Below are positions 1 to 8,484 of a stretch of DNA of 64,000 bases, one piece after another. The notes below the pieces were generated by a model. The model worked only from the letters and a program-made list of their open reading frames with translations. It made no database searches and was not told where the DNA came from. This stretch comes from Corynebacterium sp. TAE3-ERU16 (GTDB taxonomy: Bacteria; Actinomycetota; Actinomycetes; Mycobacteriales; Mycobacteriaceae). A program made the translations under genes and the position numbers. The stretch spans positions 62,001-126,000 of the forward strand of contig NZ_JAHUTN010000005.1 in assembly GCF_019209935.1 (NCBI RefSeq). Direction: 5' to 3'. The number at the start of each line of letters is the position of its first letter. Within the stretch, counting starts at the first letter, position 1.

Positions 1-1
1 C

Positions 2-739
2 GGTTTCGGTGACCGGATCGTGGCGGTCGCCTCCGGCGGCGCGAATCCGGAAGTTCTCGAGGGGTACGAGGACAGGCAGACCATCGGCTCCTTCTTCGAA
101 CCCGACTACGAGGCGATCGCATCACTCGAACCGGACCTCATTGTCGTCGGGACCCGTTCCGCCGGCACGTACGCGCAGATGTCCGAGATCGCCCCCACCA
201 TCGACATGAGTGTTGAGTTCGGTGACTTCCTCGAGTCGAACGCCGAGTCCGCCGAGATCATCGGGTCAGCCTTCGGTGCCGGGGAGAAGGCGGAGAGAAA
301 GGGAGAGGAGATCGAGGAGAAGGCGGCCGCCTACAGGGAGAAGATCTCCGCCACTGAGCCGACCGCCCTCGTCATCATGACCAACGGCGGTGAATTGTCG
401 ACCTTCTCGGAGGATTCACGCTTCGGCCTGGTTTTCGACCTCGGCTTCGTTCCCGCCGCAAGTCTGGAGAACGCCGGTCCCCACGGTGATCCCGTGAGCT
501 TCGAGTTCGTCGCGGACGCCGATCCCGACTACCTCTTCGTCATCGACCGCGACGCTGCGGTCGGACGTGACGGGAGCACCGCCGAGGCCACCCTGGACAA
601 CGAACTGATCAACAACACGAAGGCCGCCAAGAACGGCAACATCGTCTACCTCGATCCGACCGATTGGTACCTGGTTCCCGGCGGGCTGCACACCGTGGAC
701 CAGATGGTCGAGTCGGTCGGAAGCGCATACAGGGGATAG
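2..739 (+). CDS. Ferric-siderophore ABC transporter substrate-binding protein (5' truncated)
   Basis: This is the C-terminal 245 residues of an iron-siderophore binding protein of the periplasmic-binding fold (FatB/CeuE/YclQ type). The reading frame is open from base 2, so the signal peptide, lipobox and start codon lie outside the window. Visible family features are the early GDRIVAVASGG segment, the PDLIVVGTRSA strand before the interdomain region and the long charged helix (about residues 85-115 of the visible part) typical of class III binding proteins. It would hand Fe-siderophore to the two permeases encoded just downstream (9-nt gap). Assignment rests on family resemblance plus operon context; the exact siderophore cannot be told, though the YclNOPQ-like set suggests a catecholate or petrobactin-like ligand. 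Confidence 0.88.
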   Translation, partial: GFGDRIVAVASGGANPEVLEGYEDRQTIGSFFEPDYEAIASLEPDLIVVGTRSAGTYAQMSEIAPTIDMSVEFGDFLESNAESAEIIGSAFGAGEKAERKGEEIEEKAAAYREKISATEPTALVIMTNGGELSTFSEDSRFGLVFDLGFVPAASLENAGPHGDPVSFEFVADADPDYLFVIDRDAAVGRDGSTAEATLDNELINNTKAAKNGNIVYLDPTDWYLVPGGLHTVDQMVESVGSAYRG

Positions 740-748
740 CCGGCCGGG

Positions 749-1690
749 ATGAGATTCAACTCAACGACCCTGCTGCTTCCCGCGGTACTGACGCTGGCGG
801 CACTGTCCGCCGTCAGTCTGCTGGTGGGCGTCGCCGACTCCGACTGGCGCATCATGGTGGTCTCGCGGATACCGCGGACCGTCGCCATCCTGCTCTCGGG
901 CGCGACCATCGCCGTGGCCGGGCTGCTCATGCAGCTGCTGGCGCGCAACCGGTTCGTCGAACCGTCGACGGTCGGTACGACGGAGTCCGCGGCACTCGGC
1001 CTGCTCCTGGTCAGCCTCTTCTTCCCGGCCGCGCCCATCGGGTGGAAGATGGCGGCGGCGTCGTTGACCGCTCTCGCCGGAACCACCCTCTTCCTCGGGG
1101 CCATCCGGCGGATACCGAACCCCGGCCTGTTCACCGTCCCGCTGGTGGGCATCATGCTCGGCAGTGTCATCGGGGCGGTGGCCACCTTCATCGCCTACAA
1201 CTACGGGCTGCTCCAGTCCCTCGGCTCCTGGCAGTTGGGTAGCTACGCGGGCGTGCTCCGGGGCCGCTACGAACTGCTGTGGATCATCGGGATCCTGGTG
1301 ATCGTCAGCTACGTGGCAGCCGACCGATTCACGATCCTCGGTCTCGGCCACTCCTACGCCGTCAACGCCGGCATCAACGCCCGCGCCGTGGAGACGTTCG
1401 GCCTGGCCGTAGTCGCCGTCGTCTCCGCGGTGACGGTCACCGTCGTCGGTGCGATCCCGTTCCTCGGGCTCGTCGTCCCGAACCTGGTGAGTGCCGTGAT
1501 GGGGGACAACACCAGGCGTTCGCTTCCCTGGGTCGCCCTGATCGGCGCGATGATGTGCATGGTCTGCGACATCCTCGGCCGGATGATCCGTTTCCCCTAC
1601 GAGATGCCCGTAGGCACCGTCATGGGTGTCATCGGAGCCGCCATCTTCCTGGCGATCCTGTACCGGAGGAATGCCCGTGTCCGCTGCTGA
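749..1690 (+). CDS. Iron-siderophore ABC transporter permease (FecCD family), first subunit
   Basis: A 313-residue integral membrane protein of the FecCD/BtuC permease family. It begins with a hydrophobic segment right after a short N-terminus, and about nine hydrophobic stretches can be followed. The IPRTVAILLSGATIAVAGLLMQ region (about residues 43-65) is the typical conserved early motif, and the GAIPFLGLVVPNLV segment (about 233-246) corresponds to the loop that contacts the ATPase. It pairs with the second permease whose start overlaps its 3' end by 14 nt. Closest in character to YclN/FatD. No odd features. Confidence 0.93.
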   Translation: MRFNSTTLLLPAVLTLAALSAVSLLVGVADSDWRIMVVSRIPRTVAILLSGATIAVAGLLMQLLARNRFVEPSTVGTTESAALGLLLVSLFFPAAPIGWKMAAASLTALAGTTLFLGAIRRIPNPGLFTVPLVGIMLGSVIGAVATFIAYNYGLLQSLGSWQLGSYAGVLRGRYELLWIIGILVIVSYVAADRFTILGLGHSYAVNAGINARAVETFGLAVVAVVSAVTVTVVGAIPFLGLVVPNLVSAVMGDNTRRSLPWVALIGAMMCMVCDILGRMIRFPYEMPVGTVMGVIGAAIFLAILYRRNARVRC

Positions 1691-2702
1691 AACCACGAGC
1701 CCGAACACCCTCGCCGAGGCCCGACGCGCCCGCCGCCGCAGGGCCGACAGATTCCGCGCACTCCTCGTCACCGGACTGGTGCTCCTGTCCGTGCTGGGGG
1801 TCGTATTCTTCCTGACCTGGGATCTTCCCTCGGCCTGGAAGTTCGCGCTCAAACTGCGCTTCTCCACCGTCGCCGGTCTCGTGATCGTCGGCATCGCGAT
1901 CGGGGCATCGACGGTGGTGTTCCAGACGATCACCGCCAACAAGATCCTGACACCCGCGTTGATGGGCTTCGACAGTCTCTATCTGCTCGTCCAGACGATC
2001 ATCGTCTACTGGCTCGGCGCGACGTACTTCTCGACGGTGCCGTCCGCCGTGATGTTCCTCGTCAACACGGTCATCATGGTGGGGTTCTCGCTCCTGTTGT
2101 TCGGGACGGTGTTCGCCGGAGGCCGGACCTCCATCGACCTGCTCCTGCTCATCGGGATCGTGACCGGCGTGTTCTTCCGATCGCTGTCCGCTCTGCTGCA
2201 GCGCATGCTGGACCCGGGGGAGTACCAGGTCCTGCAGGATGTGTTCTTCGCGACGTTCTCGGTGGTCGACAAGAACCTGCTTCCCTGGGCGGGGCTGGTG
2301 ACCCTCGTGTGCGTCGGGATCTTCCTGCGGCGTCGCAGGCGGCTCGACGTTCTGCTCCTCGGACGGGACACCGCGGTGTCCCTCGGTGTGAACCACCGCC
2401 GTGAGGTGATCACGGCCCTCGTGCTGTGCTCCGTCCTGGTCAGTGTCTCCACGTCGCTCGTCGGCCCGGTGACCTTCTTCGGGCTTCTCGTCGCCAATCT
2501 CGCCTACCTGCTGGTCCGGAGCGACCGGCACGGGTGGACGATTCCAGTGGCATCCGCGCTCGGCGTCGTGTTCCTCGTCGTCGGCCAGTGGGTGCTCGCC
2601 CGACTCTTCTCCTTCGACACCTCACTGTCGGTGATCATCGAGTTCGCCGGCGGACTGCTGTTCCTCTACCTGCTGCTGTCAAAGAAAGGCCTGGGCCGTT
2701 GA
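1677..2702 (+). CDS. Iron-siderophore ABC transporter permease (FecCD family), second subunit
   Basis: Second FecCD-type permease, about 341 residues, with a hydrophilic arginine-rich N-terminus before the first membrane segment. The chosen GTG at 1677 sits 7 nt behind a GGAGG (1665-1669) inside the end of the preceding permease gene. An in-frame ATG at 1671 directly abuts the Shine-Dalgarno sequence and is less likely. The VGPVTFFGLLVANLAYL segment near residue 260 is the ATPase-coupling loop. Together with the upstream permease it should form the heterodimeric membrane channel of a YclNO/FatCD-like importer. The 3' end overlaps the ATPase gene by 4 nt. Confidence 0.9.
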   Translation: MSAAETTSPNTLAEARRARRRRADRFRALLVTGLVLLSVLGVVFFLTWDLPSAWKFALKLRFSTVAGLVIVGIAIGASTVVFQTITANKILTPALMGFDSLYLLVQTIIVYWLGATYFSTVPSAVMFLVNTVIMVGFSLLLFGTVFAGGRTSIDLLLLIGIVTGVFFRSLSALLQRMLDPGEYQVLQDVFFATFSVVDKNLLPWAGLVTLVCVGIFLRRRRRLDVLLLGRDTAVSLGVNHRREVITALVLCSVLVSVSTSLVGPVTFFGLLVANLAYLLVRSDRHGWTIPVASALGVVFLVVGQWVLARLFSFDTSLSVIIEFAGGLLFLYLLLSKKGLGR

Positions 2703-3454
2703 TCCGGATTTCCGGTGTGACCAAGACATACGACTCCGAGAAGGTCGTCGACGACGTCAGCGTGGACATCCCCGCCGGGGGAGTGACCAGTGTCATCGGC
2801 CCCAACGGCGCCGGGAAGTCGACCCTGCTGGGGATAATCAGCCGGCTGATCCGGTCCGACGGTGGATCGGTGAGCGTCGACGGGCACGACGTGTCGACCA
2901 CCCCGTCGAAGAAACTCGCGCAGATACTCTCGGTGCTGCGCCAGGACAATCGGGTCGCGGTCCGGCTCACGGTGAGGGAACTCGTCGCCTTCGGACGTTT
3001 TCCGCACAGCGCGGGACGGTTGACACGGGAGGATGAGGAAGCCATCGACCGGGCCATGGCGTACCTGGAACTCGAGGAATTCTCGGAACGTAACCTCGAT
3101 GAGCTGTCCGGTGGTCAGCGGCAGCGCGCCTTCGTCGCGATGGTGCTGGCCCAGGAGACCGACTACATCCTTCTCGACGAGCCCCTCAACAACCTCGACA
3201 TCAAGCATTCACTGGCGATGATGAAACTACTGCGCCGGACGGCGGAGGAACTCGGGCGGACCGTTGTCGTGGTGATCCACGACATCAACTTCGCGGCCGC
3301 GTACTCGGACCGGATCCTCGCCATGAAGGAGGGGCGACTGGTACACTGTTGCACGCCCGCCGAGCTGATGACCACCGAGAACCTGGCCTCCCTCTATGAC
3401 GTCGATCTGACTGTCACGGAGGTGGCGGGCCGACCGGTGGCCGTCTACTTCTGA
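2699..3454 (+). CDS. Iron-siderophore ABC transporter ATP-binding protein
   Basis: A 251-residue ABC ATPase of the FepC/YclP type that powers the ferric-siderophore importer. Walker A GPNGAGKST is at residues 34-42, the LSGGQ signature at 136-140 and Walker B ILLDEP ends at about 162, followed by the H-loop in VVVIHDINFAA. The TTG start at 2699 overlaps the permease stop in a TTGA junction and leaves a normal ABC N-terminus (MIRISGVTKTY); longer in-frame starts would only add an unrelated arginine-rich stretch. It is the last gene of the operon; transcription then meets the convergent DUF3000 gene 16 bp away. Confidence 0.93.
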   Translation: MIRISGVTKTYDSEKVVDDVSVDIPAGGVTSVIGPNGAGKSTLLGIISRLIRSDGGSVSVDGHDVSTTPSKKLAQILSVLRQDNRVAVRLTVRELVAFGRFPHSAGRLTREDEEAIDRAMAYLELEEFSERNLDELSGGQRQRAFVAMVLAQETDYILLDEPLNNLDIKHSLAMMKLLRRTAEELGRTVVVVIHDINFAAAYSDRILAMKEGRLVHCCTPAELMTTENLASLYDVDLTVTEVAGRPVAVYF

Positions 3455-3470
3455 ACCGGGGAAAAGCCGC

Positions 3471-4112
3471 TCAGGAACGGGGCGTTCCGTGGAGATTGGT
3501 GAGTGGGATGACACCCTCCGGTGGCAGGCCGGCGACATGGCCGAGCAACTCGCCGAAAGCGGTGACGTGGCCGGAGAGATCGTCGTCGACGGCCGTCCAC
3601 GAGGCCCGCATCTCCACCTGGAAAGCGCGGGGTGGGCCACCGATGTCCCCGAACCGCACCGAGGCGGTCGAGGTGACCGTGCCGCCGAGGTTCGTGTACG
3701 CGGCACCCGAATGGCCCAGTGACTCCTTCAGCCAGTCCCAGGCGACGTCGGGGAGAAGGGGATCAGCAGCGACGGAGTCATCCATGTCCGCCTGGATGTA
3801 GGCGACGAGGCGCATCCGGCCCTCCCACGTTTCCTCGGCACCGGGATCATGGAGAAGGATGAGCCGACCGAATGCGTCGCCCTCACTGTCCGTCGCGACA
3901 CCGTCCCCGTCAGTGGGGCGTTCGACCTCGAGACCGACAGCATGACTGTACGGGGCGAGCCGCTGCGGTGGACGGATCGTTCCCAGTGTCACCTCGGGGC
4001 GGAGCCGTGCGCGGTGCATCGACTCGACAGCCTCATTGAACAGCTGCGGTGCGTCGGTGTCGGCCGATGTCCCGGCGGCCGCGGGATGCTTGGGGGCTTC
4101 GGATTCGGTCAC
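3471..4112 (-). CDS. DUF3000 family protein
   Basis: A 213-residue cytoplasmic protein of the actinobacterial DUF3000 family, function unknown. Recognisable segments are FNEAVESMHRARLRPEV near the N-terminus, the central DVAWDWLKESLG and the C-terminal DLSGHVTAFGELL. The GTG start at 4112 is preceded by TAGGTT seven bases upstream, so the transcript is probably leaderless. The same family lies close to the hemQ region in Mycobacterium (Rv2680, from memory), and here it is divergent from hemQ with a 186-bp gap. No catalytic motif is visible. Confidence 0.8.
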   Translation of the reverse strand: MTESEAPKHPAAAGTSADTDAPQLFNEAVESMHRARLRPEVTLGTIRPPQRLAPYSHAVGLEVERPTDGDGVATDSEGDAFGRLILLHDPGAEETWEGRMRLVAYIQADMDDSVAADPLLPDVAWDWLKESLGHSGAAYTNLGGTVTSTASVRFGDIGGPPRAFQVEMRASWTAVDDDLSGHVTAFGELLGHVAGLPPEGVIPLTNLHGTPRS

Positions 4113-4119
4113 GGGTCCA

Positions 4120-4125
4120 AACCTA
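4120..4125 (-). promoter_or_regulatory. -10 box of leaderless DUF3000 transcript
   Basis: TAGGTT on the minus strand, 7 nt upstream of the GTG at 4112. The spacing fits a transcript that begins at the start codon. Confidence 0.5.
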
Positions 4126-4196
4126 ACCCCCGCCCGCGGGATGAGTGGGGAGGCGCGCCGACCGGGGTGGTGGCGGCCGTGGACGGACATCCAACT

Positions 4197-4202
4197 TATG
4201 AT
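4197..4202 (+). promoter_or_regulatory. Probable hemQ -10 box
   Basis: TATGAT on the plus strand, about 95 nt before hemQ. No convincing -35 is seen 17 bp upstream. An AAAGGAG ribosome binding site (4281-4287) follows before the GTG start. Confidence 0.4.
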
Positions 4203-4298
4203 GGAGGACAGCAGCCGTCGACGGGCCACACCCGTGGGCGGCGTCTACCGGAGGCCCCGTGACGGGGGCTACCCCACCACGAAAGGAGCCCGAACACC

Positions 4299-5000
4299 GT
4301 GGCCCAGCGCAAGGATTTCGAGAAACTCAACTCGATGCAGCAGTACTCCCAGTTCGCCACCTTCCGGATCATTCCCGGGGCACTCGGCGACGACCGGGCA
4401 CAGGCGATCGCCGACACCAGAGAGTTCTTCCGCGGGCTCGGTGACGGTCCGGTGACGGTCCGGGGAGTCTACGACATCTCCGGACTCCGTGCGGAGGCCG
4501 ACGTGATGATCTGGTGGCACGCCGAGGAGATCGAGGACATCCAGCGGGCGTACAACGACTTCCGTCGCACCACGACACTCGGCCGGTGCTCCGAGCCGTT
4601 CTGGACCGGCACCGCGCTGCACCGCCCCGCCGAGTTCAACAAGTCACATCTCCCGAGCTTCATCATGGGGGAGGATCCGGGGCGCTGGATCTCGGTCTAC
4701 CCCTTCGTCCGTTCCTACGACTGGTACCTGCTCGACGACGCCGAGCGCCGGAAGATCCTCGTCGAGCACGGCATGGCCGCCCGGGACTTCCCGGACGTGC
4801 GGGCCAACACGGTGCCCGCGTTCTCACTCGGCGACTACGAGTGGATCCTCGCGTTCGAGGCCCCGGAGATGCACCGGATCGTCGATCTGATGTACCGGAT
4901 GCGGTACACCGAGGCACGTCGACATGTCCGTGAGGAGATCCCGTTCTTCTCCGGACGCCGCGTCGATGATGTCGAGGAGATCATCTCGGTCCTCCCGTGA
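4299..5000 (+). CDS. hemQ: Coproheme decarboxylase HemQ (ChdC)
   Basis: A 233-residue chlorite-dismutase-fold protein that converts Fe-coproporphyrin III to haem b, the last step of the coproporphyrin-dependent pathway of Gram-positive bacteria. Residues that match the actinobacterial enzyme (C. diphtheriae numbering is one higher) are His117 in NKSHLPSF as the distal base, Tyr134 in ISVYPF as the decarboxylating tyrosine, Trp142 and His157 in LVEHGM as the haem ligand. The GTG start lies 11 nt after an AAAGGAG. It stands alone with its own promoter and ends at a strong hairpin. It is not a true chlorite dismutase, which needs an Arg absent here. Confidence 0.95.
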   Translation: MAQRKDFEKLNSMQQYSQFATFRIIPGALGDDRAQAIADTREFFRGLGDGPVTVRGVYDISGLRAEADVMIWWHAEEIEDIQRAYNDFRRTTTLGRCSEPFWTGTALHRPAEFNKSHLPSFIMGEDPGRWISVYPFVRSYDWYLLDDAERRKILVEHGMAARDFPDVRANTVPAFSLGDYEWILAFEAPEMHRIVDLMYRMRYTEARRHVREEIPFFSGRRVDDVEEIISVLP

Positions 5001-5027
5001 CCGTGACCTGAACCGGCCGGGAGAGAT

Positions 5028-5060
5028 CGCGCCCGTCCGCCCCGGAGAGGGACGGGCGCG
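5028..5060 (+). terminator. Terminator between hemQ and msrB (convergent)
   Basis: Perfect 11-bp stem CGCGCCCGTCC/GGACGGGCGCG with an 11-nt loop, followed by TCTGTTCT on the plus strand. It lies between the convergent hemQ and msrB genes and can serve both. Confidence 0.75.
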
Positions 5061-5075
5061 TCTGTTCTGCAGTTG

Positions 5076-5489
5076 CTAGAGGACCGGCCTCTCCTCGAGG
5101 GTGAGGCAGATGGAGTTGATGCAGTAGCGCTGGTCCGTGGGGGTGTCGTAGCCTTCGCCGGTGAACACGTGTCCGAGATGTGACCCGCAGGCCGCGCAGA
5201 GAACCTCGACGCGGGGCCTCCCGGGCAGCGAGGTGTCCGGACGTTCGATGACACGATCTTCGGCCAGCGGCGAGAAGAACGCGGGCCAGCCGCAGTGCGC
5301 CGCGAACTTCTCCGTCGAACGGAACAGCTCCGTTCCGCACGCGCGGCAGGAGTACACGCCCTCGGTGAACGTGTCGGTGTACTCGCCGGTGTGGGGTGCC
5401 TCGGTCCCGGCACGCCTGAGTACCCGGTACTCCTCGGCGTTCAGCCGCCGGCGCCACTCGTCGTCACCGATCAGTGTGAAGTCGGTCAT
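5076..5489 (-). CDS. msrB: Peptide methionine-(R)-S-oxide reductase
   Basis: A 137-residue MsrB that repairs methionine-R-sulfoxide in proteins. Two CxxC pairs (Cys48/51 and Cys98/101) form the structural zinc site. Cys123 in RYCINS is the catalytic nucleophile and Cys66 in AHCGWP is a likely resolving cysteine; the SHLGHVF stretch carries conserved active-site histidines. The start codon overlaps the stop of the upstream glycosyltransferase gene in ATGA, so the two are translationally coupled. The same aftC-msrB pairing occurs in M. tuberculosis (Rv2673/Rv2674, from memory). Full length and no signal peptide, so it acts in the cytoplasm. Confidence 0.95.
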   Translation of the reverse strand: MTDFTLIGDDEWRRRLNAEEYRVLRRAGTEAPHTGEYTDTFTEGVYSCRACGTELFRSTEKFAAHCGWPAFFSPLAEDRVIERPDTSLPGRPRVEVLCAACGSHLGHVFTGEGYDTPTDQRYCINSICLTLEERPVL

Positions 5490-6799
5490 CGTCGTCCTTC
5501 CGGTTGCGGTCGAGGTCGGGGTCGGGTACCTCCGGGTTCCGCATGGGGCGGTTCCGATGCGGTTGCCGCCCGACCGTCGCGTTCCTGCCACCACCAGACC
5601 ACCGCGGCGACGGTGATCGTCGTGACGATCAGCGCCCAGCCCACCGTGGGCTTGAGATAGTGCATCGCCCGTCCGAGATCCAGCCATTCGTCGGAGAACC
5701 ACACATCAGCGGACAGGAAGCAGTAGACGGCGATCCAGGCGACGGGGGAGTGCATCGCGGAGCGACGGAGCAGTACCGTGAACAGCAGGGGGAACAGGAG
5801 CATCGAGTAGTACATCTGCCCGAGGGAGGAGAGCAGGAAGACACCCGCGAGCAGCAGTCCGCTCGTGGTGCTGACCCAGAGCAGGGGATCGGTGTACCGC
5901 CAGCGCAGGAGAACGACCACTCCTACCGCGATCACGGCGGCGAAGAAGATGAACCAGAACTTCTCCTGCCACCAGGGCATGCCGTAGTAGGTCGCGATGC
6001 CGGGTAGCGAGCTGTTGGCGTAGTCCCGCACCTCACCCAGGTAGGGAATGGTCCGGGTGATGTAGTCACCGGCTCCGGGGACGATGGGCCAGGCCACGGC
6101 GTTCACGACGGCGGGGAGCAGTACGCCGGTGCAGACGGTCCGCCAGTTGAGTTTCACGAGGGGCAGGAAGAGCAGAGGGGCGAAGATCGGTTTGATGAGG
6201 ATGGCGAGACCGATGAGAATTCCCGCCGCCCAACGCCGTTCATGGAGCAGACAGTAGAGGTACCCGGCGAGGGCGAGGAGCAGGATGCCGTTGATGTTCG
6301 AGAACACCAGGGTGTTACGGACCGCCTCGGTGAGGAACGCGAAGAACACCGATGAAGGGAACACCGCCGAGGACAGTGCATAGCCGAACATCCGCGTCAG
6401 TATGCCGAGACCCGCCACTATCGCGGCCGCGTTGAGGCAGATGAACCACATCCGGGCGGAACTGAAGTCCGTGAGCAGACCCAGCGGCGAGAGCGCGAGC
6501 GTGGCGCCCGGGGAATAGAGATAGTGGGGATCGACGTGGTGGTAGGTTTCGTTGTAGATCGGCACACCCTCATGGAACCGGCGCAGGGCGTAGTAGACCG
6601 TGGAGAAATCGTCTGTCACCGACCCGTTGACCGAGAGCACCAGGACGCGGTGGACGATCAACATGAGTGACAGAGGCCAGAAGACCATTCTCGCCACGCG
6701 GTCGAAACCGGTGGTCCTGGGCGTCGGCGTCGCCGGAGTCACCCGGGGACCGGGTGAGGTCCAGAGCGTGGTCAAACGGGAGCGGGCTAGGTCGGTCAC
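5486..6799 (-). CDS. aftC: GT87 membrane glycosyltransferase, AftC-like arabinofuranosyltransferase
   Basis: A 437-residue polytopic GT-C enzyme (GT87/DUF2029). The first membrane segment is at about residues 37-56 and is followed by an external loop with the acidic pair Asp63-Asp64 (SVTDDFSTVYYA), the usual catalytic site of lipid-linked-sugar transferases; roughly ten further hydrophobic segments follow. By position next to msrB and a RibD-like gene it corresponds to Rv2673 AftC, which uses decaprenyl-phosphoryl-arabinose to add alpha(1-3) branches in arabinogalactan. GT87 also contains mannosyltransferases, so the specificity is inferred from gene order. GTG start; the proline/threonine-rich first 30 residues lie in the cytoplasm. 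Confidence 0.8.
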   Translation of the reverse strand: MTDLARSRLTTLWTSPGPRVTPATPTPRTTGFDRVARMVFWPLSLMLIVHRVLVLSVNGSVTDDFSTVYYALRRFHEGVPIYNETYHHVDPHYLYSPGATLALSPLGLLTDFSSARMWFICLNAAAIVAGLGILTRMFGYALSSAVFPSSVFFAFLTEAVRNTLVFSNINGILLLALAGYLYCLLHERRWAAGILIGLAILIKPIFAPLLFLPLVKLNWRTVCTGVLLPAVVNAVAWPIVPGAGDYITRTIPYLGEVRDYANSSLPGIATYYGMPWWQEKFWFIFFAAVIAVGVVVLLRWRYTDPLLWVSTTSGLLLAGVFLLSSLGQMYYSMLLFPLLFTVLLRRSAMHSPVAWIAVYCFLSADVWFSDEWLDLGRAMHYLKPTVGWALIVTTITVAAVVWWWQERDGRAATASEPPHAEPGGTRPRPRPQPEGRR

Positions 6800-6829
6800 C
6801 GCCCCACCATACCGCGGAAAGTTCCCTGA

Positions 6830-7597
6830 TCAGGGAGTGAGGTCGGTGTGTTTCCCGCTGTACCGGAGAAATACACATCCGTCCGACGTCGCCTGAATTC
6901 CACTGAGGCCCAGAGGATGTCGTTGCGGGGTACCGCCCGGTCCGGAGTCGGGGTCGACGATCAACGGAGGATGCGCCGGAAGGGTGAGACTGGGGTCGAT
7001 GGTGATGTGGTGCACGTCGATCAGTCCGGCCCGCACCAGCTGGCCGAGCAGTTGCGCACCGCCCTCGCAGACGATCCTGTGGTATCCGGCACTCCGGAGG
7101 CATCCGACAATCTCATCGGGTGCACCGGTTCCCGTCGACACTATCCGTCCGCCGGCGGCGGTGACCGCCTTCCGTGCCCCGGACAAGCCTCGTTCCGCGC
7201 ACGCGGAAGCCGGCGCGAGAATGATCGGAGTCACCTCGGTGTCGTGGAAAAGGCGGGAATCCGGCGACAGATTGAAGGATCGGGTGACGACCGCGATCGG
7301 CGGTACCGGCGCCCGTCCGTCGGATGTCCGCCCGGCCCGGGCGTCGGAGGTGACCGCCACTCCACCGTAGTTCTCGGCTCGGACTGTCTCCGCGCCGACC
7401 AGAACGACATCGCTCCAGGTACGTAGGGCGCGGAGCAGGGCCGCGTCGGTGGAGTTGCCCAATGGACCGGATGTCCCGGACACCGCGGTCGCGCCGGTCA
7501 GAGTTATGGCCGAGACGGCGCGGATCTGCCCGTGTCCGACCGGCTCCACCGGCCCGATCAGTTCCTCGGGTGGGATCGTGCGGGGAAAGTCGCTCAT
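6830..7597 (-). CDS. RibD C-terminal domain (pyrimidine/dihydrofolate reductase-like) protein
   Basis: A 255-residue stand-alone reductase domain of the RibD-C/DHFR superfamily, without the deaminase half of a full RibD. Recognisable parts are the early SAITLTGATAVSG, LRTWSDVVLVGAETVRAENYGG (about residues 58-79, the substrate/NADPH region) and VCEGGAQLLGQLV (about 175-187). Its location beside aftC and msrB matches Rv2671 of M. tuberculosis, a RibD-like protein reported to support dihydrofolate reductase activity. Whether it reduces the riboflavin precursor or dihydrofolate cannot be decided from sequence. ATG start; separated from aftC by 30 nt and probably cotranscribed with it. Confidence 0.85.
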   Translation of the reverse strand: MSDFPRTIPPEELIGPVEPVGHGQIRAVSAITLTGATAVSGTSGPLGNSTDAALLRALRTWSDVVLVGAETVRAENYGGVAVTSDARAGRTSDGRAPVPPIAVVTRSFNLSPDSRLFHDTEVTPIILAPASACAERGLSGARKAVTAAGGRIVSTGTGAPDEIVGCLRSAGYHRIVCEGGAQLLGQLVRAGLIDVHHITIDPSLTLPAHPPLIVDPDSGPGGTPQRHPLGLSGIQATSDGCVFLRYSGKHTDLTP

Positions 7598-7705
7598 GAG
7601 GTGTGAGGATAGTCGGCCCGGACGGTGTCCCGGAAGGACGAGGAATGGGGTGGGGACGACGTGGAACAGCGGCCCGTGCGATGAACGCCGGGCCGCTGTG
7701 GGGAG

Positions 7706-7778
7706 AGCGGATGACGAGACTCGAACTCGCGACCCTCACCTTGGCAAGGTGATGCGCTACCAACTGCGCTACATCCGC
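7706..7778 (-). tRNA. tRNA-Gly (GCC), copy 1
   Basis: 73-nt cloverleaf. Acceptor GCGGATG/CATCCGC, anticodon loop TTGCCAA (GCC), T arm with GTTCGAG. CCA is not encoded. Identical to the second copy at 8000-8072. Confidence 0.97.
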
Positions 7779-7810
7779 ACGCACTGTTTTAGGGAGCTGT
7801 GCTACTCCGG

Positions 7811-7882
7811 TGCGCGATACTGGGATCGAACCAGTGACCTCTTCCGTGTCAGGGAAGCGCTCTCCCGCTGAGCTAAACGCGC
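7811..7882 (-). tRNA. tRNA-Val (GAC)
   Basis: 72-nt cloverleaf with anticodon loop CTGACAC (GAC) and T loop GTTCGATC. The acceptor GCGCGTT/ATCGCGC carries one U-U mismatch at position 6. Discriminator A, no encoded CCA. Confidence 0.97.
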
Positions 7883-7898
7883 AGGACTATGAAGTTGG

Positions 7899-7969
7899 AG
7901 GTGGAAACGGGAATCGAACCCGTGTGCACGGTTTTGCAGACCGTTGCCTCACCACTCGGCCATTCCACC
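7899..7969 (-). tRNA. tRNA-Cys (GCA)
   Basis: 71-nt cloverleaf, acceptor GGTGGAA/TTCCACC, anticodon loop CTGCAAA (GCA). The discriminator base is U, as expected for cysteine tRNA. Confidence 0.97.
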
Positions 7970-7999
7970 GTGGCTGTGCAGGTACGAGAACCATACCAG

Positions 8000-8072
8000 A
8001 GCGGATGACGAGACTCGAACTCGCGACCCTCACCTTGGCAAGGTGATGCGCTACCAACTGCGCTACATCCGC
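8000..8072 (-). tRNA. tRNA-Gly (GCC), copy 2
   Basis: Same 73-nt sequence as copy 1 at 7706-7778. It is the promoter-proximal member of the Gly-Cys-Val-Gly cluster. Confidence 0.97.
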
Positions 8073-8119
8073 ATCGCGACGACAAGTGGGTCCGGGGACC
8101 CGGTGTGGTGCGAGACCAA

Positions 8120-8149
8120 ACTCTAGCCGTATTCGGGACCGGGGCACAA
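8120..8149 (-). promoter_or_regulatory. Promoter of the tRNA cluster
   Basis: On the minus strand, -35 TTGTGC (8144-8149), an 18-bp spacer and -10 TAGAGT (8120-8125), about 48 bp upstream of the first tRNA-Gly. The remaining bases between 8150 and 8377 show no gene or clear signal. Confidence 0.5.
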
Positions 8150-8377
8150 ATCGGCTGCTGGGGTGCGCCTGGCCGGCGCCCCCGGAGTCGTCTCCCGGTG
8201 CCCGGTGGCCGGGGTCCTCCCGGCATGGGTCCTCCACTCCGCGGAGGATCGGGTCCGGTATCCACCGTGGGGTGCGTGATCGGGAGAGTCACAGATGCAC
8301 CGGTGGGTCACCAGCGGATTAGGCGGGAGTGCGGTGACCGTGTTAACTTACTGGGCGGACGAGATGCACTCGCCCGA

Positions 8378-8449
8378 GGTCCCATGGCTCAGTGGAAGAG
8401 CGTTCCGTTCACACCGGAAAGGTCGCTGGTTCGATCCCAGCTGGGACCA
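8378..8449 (+). tRNA. tRNA-Val (CAC)
   Basis: 72-nt cloverleaf on the plus strand. Acceptor GGTCCCA/TGGGACC, anticodon loop TTCACAC (CAC), discriminator A. A second valine isoacceptor next to the Val(GAC) cluster, transcribed in the opposite direction and followed by its own terminator. Confidence 0.96.
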
Positions 8450-8456
8450 CGTTATC

Positions 8457-8484
8457 GGCCCGGACACCGCAAGGTGTCCGGGCC
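8457..8484 (+). terminator. Terminator of tRNA-Val(CAC)
   Basis: Perfect 12-bp stem GGCCCGGACACC/GGTGTCCGGGCC with a GCAA tetraloop, 7 nt after the tRNA, followed by TTCGTGTGTTCG. Confidence 0.85.

Noticed and set aside
4299..5000. Chlorite dismutase
   Set aside because: The residues match actinobacterial coproheme decarboxylase (His117, Tyr134, Trp142, His157) and the distal arginine needed for chlorite is not seen.
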